A stretch of 64,000 nt of DNA from Eretmocerus hayati. Its lineage: Eukaryota > Arthropoda > Insecta > Hymenoptera > Aphelinidae. A model generated the notes under the pieces. That model made no database searches, had not been told where the DNA came from, and saw only the letters and a program-made list of their open reading frames with translations. Shown here piece by piece: positions 57,467 through 64,000 of the stretch (position 1 is its first letter; each line of letters starts with the position of its first letter). Location of the stretch: contig CM056742.1 of assembly GCA_029851415.1 (NCBI GenBank), positions 98,252,976-98,316,975 of the forward strand, given 5' to 3'. The translations under genes and the position numbers were made by a program.

Positions 57467-57890
57467 TGAACGCGAGATGCCCAAAAATATTTAGAAAAAC
57501 CTATCAGAGGCGGGATGGGGCGCTCGAAAATAAACGGGGGCGTGGAAGCGTGCAAAATCACAAGTCACTCGGTTCTGCTGAATGAAAAGGTGAAACATTT
57601 ATTCCTTGTTTCGTTTCGCTACATGTGTTTGAAGACAAGGCGCGTGAGAAGTGAGGGGTGAAAATTAGGCGCGAAGAGAAAAGTCGCGATGAAAATGCGA
57701 TGGAACTCGCGGCGCAAAATTGAGCGAGAGTCAGGCTCACAATTTTGCCTGCTCGGCGGTCCGTGGTCAACTGACTATTCGCCGTAGCGAGATCACAGTC
57801 GAGCCCGAGAGAATCCTGAGAAGAGCAATGTTGCCAAATTTCTAGGAAATTTGAATACACCAATCATGAGGCGTCAGCAAATCATACGAT
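57467..57890 (-). repeat. Presumed 5' LTR of the second BEL/Pao element
   Basis: Inferred from the adjacent primer site and a TG start on the plus strand. No partner LTR is present, so the outer edge (about 57890, before LINE sequence resumes by 57980) is an estimate. Confidence 0.4.
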
Positions 57891-58345
57891 TTCAAGGAGA
57901 GGTAATTCCATCGCACGTACCCCGATTCTCTCGCTCTCGAATATTTGGAAATCAACCTATTCTTCCAAACAAATGCAGCTTATGTTGATACTAGTATACT
58001 TGCACAAGTAGAACTGAGCGACGTAGTTTTCTGATTGATAACAATTTGAAATGGATCCCATTGCCATGTCACATGGAGTAGATTGAAGTCACCCACTACT
58101 ATATATTGATGTTCACTGTTACAGGCTGACACACCATCAATATCCTCAAAGAATTTCTGGAAATGTTCAACTGGTGATAGAGGCTTAAAGTATGCTAAAA
58201 TCAATATAAATTTAGTGGGTCCAGTAATTTCAACAGCCATACACTCTCCAGCTTCATTTTCAGGAAGAACTAATCTCGATTTCAAGTAATTTTTCATTGC
58301 TAAGAAGACTCCACCTGCTCTAGTTTGCCTGTCTAATTTATATAT

Positions 58346-61125
58346 CTGTGGCGGTCAGACTAAAGAGCGTAAGTCCAATTTTCATGAAAGGGACTAAGCG
58401 GTTAAGCATGGTGAAGTGGACCTTGTCAGGTATGGCCCCGAAAGTATTTTTCCCCACTGTCTAACCCCAAATTATGACGAAAGCAAAGGTTTGTAGGTCC
58501 CAAAGTGACCCCTGTTTTCAACGGCACCCTACACTGAGAGCGGAATTCGGTAGAAAGAACTTTGGCGAGCACGGCACTATCTACTCAAGTGCTGCTCGGT
58601 AGGTCGAACCGAAACTTCGGTAGAATCTACCAAACGCCCGGCTCTAGCTACTCGAAACGCGGTAAACAAATACCCGAAAGCCACCCGTTGATATGAAATG
58701 TAGGGCAGTATATCTATATAACTCTGCGAGTCGGCGCGGCGTTGATCAGCTTGGCGTCTTGCAATCAAACGTGTTCTAACTCGTGTACGATTATAGCAAC
58801 CGGGCTCTTATTACATTCAAAGAATCTTGTAAGCTTCGGGCTTCCTTTATGAGATTTGTGGACGTTTTCAGTGCACTATTGCACTGTATGGAGGCTTTGA
58901 AAGAGCAGAGCAGAAGACAACGCGGCATATTGCCTTGCTCACTCGGCAGAGCACGGTAGATTCTACCTGGTTCCCCGGTTCTGCCTACCGAATCCCGCTC
59001 TCAGTGTAGGAATCCTCTAAAAAACCCTCGAAATCGATGTTCCTTCTATCAAATCGGATTCTGATGCATTTCAACGAATCGATCTGAAATTTTTTTGACA
59101 TATTCTTGAAACTCCACCAAATAGAGGAAAGATATTTGCATACTGACAACTTTGGATTTAGGCCCCCAAAAAAATTCTTGAATATTGAAAAACGATTTTT
59201 CTCATAGAAGTTGGGGATAAGCACGGAATTTGAACATTCCACCGTGTTTGTCAGGTGATTTTACATCGAAAACTGCTTTGAAACATATAACTTTAGGTGG
59301 TGGAAAGTAGTAAAAAAAGTCAATAAACGTTTTTAAAGCAAATTTTGATTCAGTAATTTGCATCTTCTGCGCATGCGCGTCCTTCTACGTCTCGGAAAGT
59401 ATTTTCAATCGATACCTGATGCAATTTCCTTCAAAATGACCTCTTGAGGAGGTTGATTTGATGCAGTAAAACCTGAGATCTGGCTGGTCCAAAAAATGAA
59501 GAAATCCAAGGTATCAAATCCGTGAAGCCATGGCTCCTTCCATGGGCTCAAAAAGTGCGAATTTTGAGTCGGACTGTTCCAAAGATGTGAACATGTGTTT
59601 TTGATGTAATTTTTGACGTAGAAACCGAATCCGTGGTCAGTTTTGTTCTAAACCTTCAAGATCTTTGATGATTCTCAAAAAACCGACCGGAGGGTGTACG
59701 GCCTTTTCCAGCCTTTTTCTGCACATTTGACATGTATGTTGGGAGTAGGCAAAGGTTTGGACTTGTCGCGTAGAAGATGCAAGTATATTTTCCTTTGTAT
59801 TTTAGACCATCTGAAGACGATGGCGATGGTTTTGAGGCACAGGAAAGATTCGAGAGAGAGATATAAGGTGCATGATGCAACTCTCTGATAAGATCATAAA
59901 ACAGAATATAGCTCCATCAGTCCACATCCGAATCCTAACTCGTTCCCAAGCCTCGAAATCATCGGCATCATCTTCAGCTGCTCAGAATAAAGAGAATAAC
60001 ATTTTTGCATCTTCTACGCGCTAAGTCCAAACCTTTGCCTATTCCAAACATACATGTCAAATGTGTAGAAAAAGGCTGGAGAAGGCCGTACACCCTCCGG
60101 TCGGTTTTTTGAGAATCATCAAAAATCTTGAAGGTTTTGAACAAAACTGACCACGGATTCGGTTTCTACGTCAAAAATTACATCATAAACACATGTTCAC
60201 ATCTTTGGAACAGTCCGACTCAAAATTCGCACTTTTCGGGCCCATGGAAGGAGCCATGGCTTCACGGATTTGATACCTTGGATTTCTTCATTTCTTGGGC
60301 CAGCTAGATCTCAGGTTTTTCTGCATTAAATCAAGCTCTTCAAGAGGTTATTCTAAAGGAAATTGCATCAGCTATCGATTGAAAATACTTTCAGAGACGT
60401 AGAAGGACGCGCATGCGCAGAAGATGCAAATTGCTGAATCAGAATTTGCTTTAAAAACGTTTATTGGCTTTTTTGACCACTTTTCACCACCTAAAGTTAT
60501 ATGTTTCACAGCAGTTTTCGATGTAAAATTACCTGACAAACACGGTGAAATATTCAAATTCTGTGCTAATCCCCAACCTCTATGAGAAAAATCGTTTTTC
60601 AATATTCGAGAATTTTTTTCGAGGCCTAAATTCAAAGTTGTCAGTATGCAAATATCTTTCTCTCATTTGGTGAAGTTTCAAGAATATGTCAAAAAAACTT
60701 CGGATCGATTCGTTGAAATGCATCAGAATCCGATTTGATAGAAGGAACATCGATTTCGAGGGTTTTTTAGAGGATTCCTAGGGTGCCTTAGAAAACAAGG
60801 GTCACTTTGGGACCTACAAACCTTTGTTTTCGTCATAATTTGGGGTTAGAAAGTGGGGAAAAATACTTTCGGGGCCATACCTGACAAGGTCCACTTCACC
60901 ATGCTTAACCGGTTAGTCCCTTTGAGTGAAGGCATCAACGATGTTCTACTGGATCATCTTCAATACTTGAAACTCCTTCCAGACCAAAATGTTGCATTGC
61001 TGGCAAAAAATTCCATTTGTAACAGGGCGTAAGTCCACACTCCTGTATTATAATGATAGCATTCAAACTCATTTTTCTCGATTTCTATTCAAATAGACTC
61101 ACGCCCTTTAGTCCGACCGCCACAC
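58346..61125. mobile_element. 2.8-kb palindromic foldback element with ATAT duplication
   Basis: Tips are CTGTGGCGGTC and, inverted, GTGTGGCGGTC. Arms run 58346-59793 and 60007-61125 with a loop of about 213 bases. ATAT at 58342-58345 and 61126-61129; removal of the element plus one ATAT restores the LINE endonuclease frame, which proves the 4-bp duplication. The left arm carries a 475-bp MITE; the right arm has about 160 extra bases near 60930-61090. No protein is encoded. Confidence 0.88.
58532..59006. mobile_element. 475-bp MITE in one arm of the palindrome, TA duplication
   Basis: Terminal repeats CACTGAGAGCGGAATTCGGT and, inverted, CACTGAGAGCGGGATTCGGT; TA on both sides. The opposite arm at 60771-60790 shows the uninterrupted site (GGATTCCTAGGGTGCC), so the boundaries and the TA duplication are exact. 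The internal region has no recognisable gene. Confidence 0.92.
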
Positions 61126-61174
61126 ATATGTTATATCCATCAAGTGAAGTGGTAGTTTCATTATCAAGCCATGA

Positions 61175-61513
61175 CTCACGAGGGGGGGACCTGACCTTTG
61201 GATCACCAATCCTTTCCAAAATTTTTCTACCGTCTTGTGTCACCTAGAATATGAAGAATCCAGAGTAACTCCGTCAAATGGGCCTTCTGTCCAGAGCTAC
61301 AAGCAAGAATGTTAGCGTTGCTAGTATATCTATATATATATCACTTTTTAACATGGGCCTATATGGGCAATGTTAATGTCATGGGATGTAACTTCGAACA
61401 GGAGGCCCATTTGACGGAGTTACTCTGGATTCTTCATATTCTAGGTAATACAAAACTGTGAAAAAATTTTGGACAAGATTGATGATTCAAAGGTCTGGTC
61501 CTCCCCTTGTCAG
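61175..61513. mobile_element. 339-bp MITE, family 2 copy B
   Basis: Same family and length as 8951-9289: GAGGGGGGGACCTGACC on the left, CCTCCCCTTGTCAG on the right, and an internal AACTCCGTCAAATGGGCC pair in inverted orientation. The right flank is TA; the left flank is GA, probably a mutated TA. It interrupts the LINE endonuclease. Confidence 0.85.
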
Positions 61514-61660
61514 TAATGCAGACTATATCTGGAATGATAGAAAGCTGATGGAGGTTGCTTTCCAGCTCAGTGAATTTATTTTTAATGGAGTGGGCATTTT
61601 GATAGTATAAAGTGAAGCTGGATTGTTTAGGTATATGCAAGTGATGAACTGGCTTCTCAA

Positions 61661-62643
61661 TCAATTTACAAAAGATAGAGTGTTGATAGGGTTTCTGCGT
61701 CTCCTGGATTTACCCACAAGATGTGGCACATCATGGATATGTTTGAAACTTAATTCATCCATTGGATATGCACTATTATGAGCATCCCTTGCAGTGCGTA
61801 GCTGTTTGTAGAGAGATTGTTGAAGCTTAGTTTTGTCGGTGCTGAAATCGATACCATTTGGCATATCAGAAGAATGAGACATCCCTTTAAATACATCATC
61901 TCTTGATCCTAGAGTTGAACCTATTGGTCTTATCTTATTAGGGTTTGAGTTGCCTAATCTTTTCACTTTTGCACAGGATTAGTTCAAACCATCAAGATTA
62001 GAAAGGAGTTGTGCACATGCTTGAGCTTCATAAGCATAATTTTCATTAGATCCTGTAGTCTCCTCAACACCATGGATTAGTACATTGCATTTCCTTGATT
62101 CCATATTCCTTAGTTCAAACATCATATTCGAGGACATTTCAAGATGTTGGTGTTAGACGAGCAATTTATCTGCTCTATACGAGAGTAGATATCCTTAATC
62201 TGGTTTTCACAATTTCCAACTCGATTTCCCATAGCTATGATATCTGATGATAGAGCATTGATGCCTTGGTCTGTATTTGCATTTATAAGTGCTGCTTGGA
62301 CAGCTAACTCTCTCTTTATAAAGGTTTTAACATCTTCTTCGCCAGATGGTGAAGGAGGATGACCTAGGTCGATTCCTTGATGCTGTTCAGTGTTGATTAG
62401 AGTGGATGATAACATAGATGAGTTGCTCCGCATTGAATGATTAAGCTCCATCATCCTTTTACCACAGTCATTACAAGTTATATATATGATGGTATTACTG
62501 TTATCTTCACTATGCACAACAGCACATTTTGATGGTTTGGTACACTTGGGATGATACATATTCGCACAAAGAATACATGCTAATTTGAATTCAATTTTCT
62601 CTTTACATCCAGTCCAAGCACAGCGATGATTCAAATTTGCCAT
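61661..62643 (-). pseudogene. LINE ORF1 with PHD/zinc-like cysteine region
   Basis: The likely start is the ATG at 62643 (MANLNHRCAWTGC); upstream residues only read a TA microsatellite. A cysteine/histidine pattern (CAWTGC, CILCANMYHPKC, CNDCGKRM) resembles a PHD-type finger found in some CR1/jockey ORF1 proteins. A coiled-coil-like stretch follows (GNCENQIKDIYSRIEQ). A stop at 62122 separates it from a C-terminal part (61966-61661) with basic residues KSRRRRNP. ORF1 proteins bind element RNA. Confidence 0.7.
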
Positions 62644-62648
62644 GATTG

Positions 62649-62650
<2 letters not shown>

Positions 62651-62692
<42 letters not shown>
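62651..62692. repeat. TA microsatellite upstream of LINE ORF1
   Basis: About 21 TA repeats immediately upstream of the ORF1 start on the minus strand. They lengthen an open frame artificially as alternating Tyr/Ile. Confidence 0.95.
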
Positions 62693-62694
<2 letters not shown>

Positions 62695-63111
62695 GCACGT
62701 GCGAAAAGTGAGGTTAAGCAGACAAATCAGAATCATAGTAACTGATTGCACTTTCCAATAAGCCAAGATTCTTATTTGTCGAGTGGATACAGATCTAAAT
62801 GTATCGAAGACAATTGTTGATAATATAGAGCAGTCACTAATTCACAGCTACAGAAGATGAATTACAGAGCAATAAAACAACGCGACTATCTAAAGCGCCA
62901 CCACGCGCTACGATGGCGTATGGGTTACATTTTGTAATTTGGCTGGGTGTTTCCAGAGTTTTTCTAATCTTTTAATTGAAAATGCCTTCTGAATCATGAC
63001 AATCATACTGCTTTCAGGGGGGGGGGTGCAAACTTCGCACTCGTATATTGATTGGACACTGAACATTGCAGAACAAATGCTTATTTGTTATGTAATGTTT
63101 AGTGAAGGCCA
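62693..63111. other. Intergenic stretch without a supported gene
   Basis: Includes a run of nine G (63019-63027). No coding region recognised. The 5' end of the LINE may lie here but was not delimited. Confidence 0.4.
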
Positions 63112-63447
63112 TCCAGGTTAAGCTATGATGTTCATTGTATTGGATTTAGGTGTAATTGACTATGGCAATGATACGTAGATAAACTATGATGATACTTTAT
63201 TAGTCGCGAGACTCGTCATACATAGGAAAGTAATACATGAGTGGATTAGCGAATGGGAAGCGGCGATTCTATCTAGACTACGTCAGCGAGAGCTTATAGC
63301 GTGACGACTGCTCGCCGGGAACTGAAGGTCCCGCGACGGCGAATTCGGCAATGAGACGCGGGCACACAAATATACACACATATACACACTTGGGCATACT
63401 TACACACACTCTACATGTATGTATAATATAATGGAACAACTTCAACA
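63112..63447 (-). repeat. 3' LTR of a second Copia element, outer edge approximate
   Basis: The inner edge is clear: on the minus strand a purine tract (ACAGGGGGAA) is followed by TGTTGAAGTTGTTCC, a typical Copia LTR start. An AATAAA signal is present (plus-strand TTTATT near 63197). The outer edge is uncertain because the other LTR is outside the window. Confidence 0.6.
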
Positions 63448-63470
63448 TTCCCCCTGTTTCATTATTTTTA

Positions 63471-64000
63471 CTACGCCAATTTTTCTTTCATGCCAATACT
63501 AGATCTTAAAAATTTAAGTCTGTCTTTTGGGAAGCATTTTGTGAACAGATCAGCTAATTGGTCAGAACTTTGTATAGGAACAGCAATTAATCTCTTCAAA
63601 TCTACTCGCTCTCGAATATAGTGAAAATGCACTTCAATGTGCTTAGTTCTTCTACTAAAAACTGGATTCTTTGTCAAAGATATTGCGCCTAAATTGTCTA
63701 TATATAAAGGAGTTGCATCAACACATTCAAAACCAAGTTCACTCAATATTCGGCGAGCAACACATGACTGTCGCTGTGCCATCCAAAGTATAGGCCCAGA
63801 GGCAAGAAGCTCAACACATCCACTCGTCGATTTTCTAGTAGAAGTATCCGCGGCGTAATCTGAGTCAGAATATGCAACAAGATTGAGTTTTTCGGATCGT
63901 TTGAATTCAATACCAAATTTACAAGTCTTTTTTAAGTATCTTAGAACGCCTTTCACCGCCTCCCAATGTTTATGATCATAAGAATTGTTGAAACGACTAA
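63471..64000 (-). pseudogene. Copia RNase H C-terminus, running off the window
   Basis: Minus-strand frame with KGVLRYLKKTCKFGIEF, AYSDSDYAADTSTRKSTSG, ILWMAQRQSCVA, LYIDNLGAISL, RRTKHIEVHFHYIRE and DQLADLFTK. These are the standard Copia RNase H and tail motifs. Between QSCVA and RRILSELG about 25-30 residues usually present (including the STAEAEYIA-type catalytic Glu segment) are missing without a frame change, so this copy is probably inactive. RT lies beyond base 64000. Confidence 0.88.

Larger units (their letters stand above)
51761..57890 (-). mobile_element. Second BEL/Pao retrotransposon, lacking its 3' end
   Basis: Minus-strand gag, protease, RT, RNase H and most of integrase, in BEL/Pao order. 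A primer site matching initiator tRNA-Met lies at 57451-57463 and a presumed 5' LTR follows from 57467. The integrase ends abruptly at the LINE junction near 51760, so the C terminus and 3' LTR are missing. The outer edge of the LTR could not be fixed without its partner. Confidence 0.85.
57980..61673 (-). pseudogene. LINE ORF2 endonuclease (APE type), interrupted twice
   Basis: Begins near 61673, overlapping the end of ORF1. FTLYYQNAHSIKNKFTEL and PDIVCI are the first APE motifs. After removal of the MITE the frame continues TESWLDNETTTSLDGYNI, and after the palindrome YKLDRQTRAGGVFLAMKNYL and then YIVVGDFNLLHVTW (VVGDFN is the catalytic Asp/Asn motif). No RT domain follows. The endonuclease would nick target DNA. 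Confidence 0.83.
57960..62643 (-). mobile_element. Non-LTR retrotransposon (CR1/jockey-like LINE), interrupted
   Basis: Minus-strand ORF1 (62643-61661) is followed by the endonuclease part of ORF2, cut by a 339-bp MITE (61175-61513) and a 2.8-kb palindrome (58346-61125). The RT is missing at the left, where a BEL/Pao element begins. LINE RT sequence in the same orientation resumes at 51760, beyond the BEL element, which suggests one original LINE. Confidence 0.8.

Noticed and set aside
62644..62766. N-terminal extension of LINE ORF1 reading Tyr-Ile repeats
   Set aside because: It translates a TA microsatellite; the ATG at 62643 is the more credible start.
1..64000. CRISPR array, bacterial operon or integrated virus
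   Set aside because: No regularly spaced short repeats with unique spacers, no operon layout, and no envelope or capsid genes beyond retrotransposon gag.

Overview
This is a eukaryotic, animal-type window, most likely from an insect. The evidence is spliceosomal GT..AG introns in two genes, the set of transposon families (BEL/Pao, Copia, Gypsy-like, CR1/jockey-like LINE, Helitron, hAT, PIF/Harbinger), TA microsatellites, and primer sites matching animal tRNA-Tyr, tRNA-Lys and initiator tRNA-Met. There is no bacterial gene organisation and no CRISPR. The species cannot be named from the sequence alone.

Layout. 1-1.5 kb: AT-rich sequence with TA microsatellites. 1.5-8.4 kb: a BEL/Pao LTR element with a 5-bp target duplication (TGTAC), inserted at the edge of a small TA-flanked MITE. 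8.4-13.5 kb: a dense nest. It holds a 339-bp MITE; a 3.0-kb foldback element (called FB-A here, 9551-12559) with an 8-bp target duplication and a hAT transposon in its left arm; two abutting MITEs; and a composite TTAA palindrome. 14-15.7 kb: a spliced HARBI1-like nuclease gene with one in-frame stop. 16.5-25.2 kb: a gag-only LTR element with 0.77-kb LTRs that carries a 2.1-kb palindrome (18145-20238). 26.3-32.9 kb: a decayed Helitron Rep-helicase, interrupted by a second foldback (FB-B, 28774-30085). 33-34.3 kb: unrecognised. 34.3-44.5 kb: a nine-exon zeste/Myb-SANT-like gene whose second exon is split by a nearly intact 7.7-kb Copia element (36445-44134). 44.5-51.1 kb: small inverted-repeat elements, a LINE 3' remnant, a diverged ~310-bp satellite and a 69-bp minisatellite. 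51.2-62.7 kb: parts of a LINE on the minus strand, interrupted by a BEL/Pao element lacking its 3' end, by a 2.8-kb palindrome (58346-61125) and by a second copy of the 339-bp MITE. 63.1-64 kb: the 3' end of another Copia element that runs out of the window.

No pathway is encoded; the window is a record of nested insertions. The only genes that look host-like are the zeste/Myb-SANT-like gene and perhaps the HARBI1-like gene. Insertion order can often be read because removing an element plus one copy of its target duplication restores a reading frame (FB-B in the Helitron, Copia in the SANT gene, the large palindrome in the LINE). The most unusual signal is the pair FB-A/FB-B. They are related long-inverted-repeat elements with 8-bp duplications, and both arms of each carry a tRNA-like A-box/B-box unit ending in a T-run. 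In the two left arms its B box lies at almost the same distance from the tip. Further notable signals are a 7-base word (CTAGAAG) strongly over-represented across the 7.7-kb Copia element, and four kilobase-scale palindromes within 64 kb.
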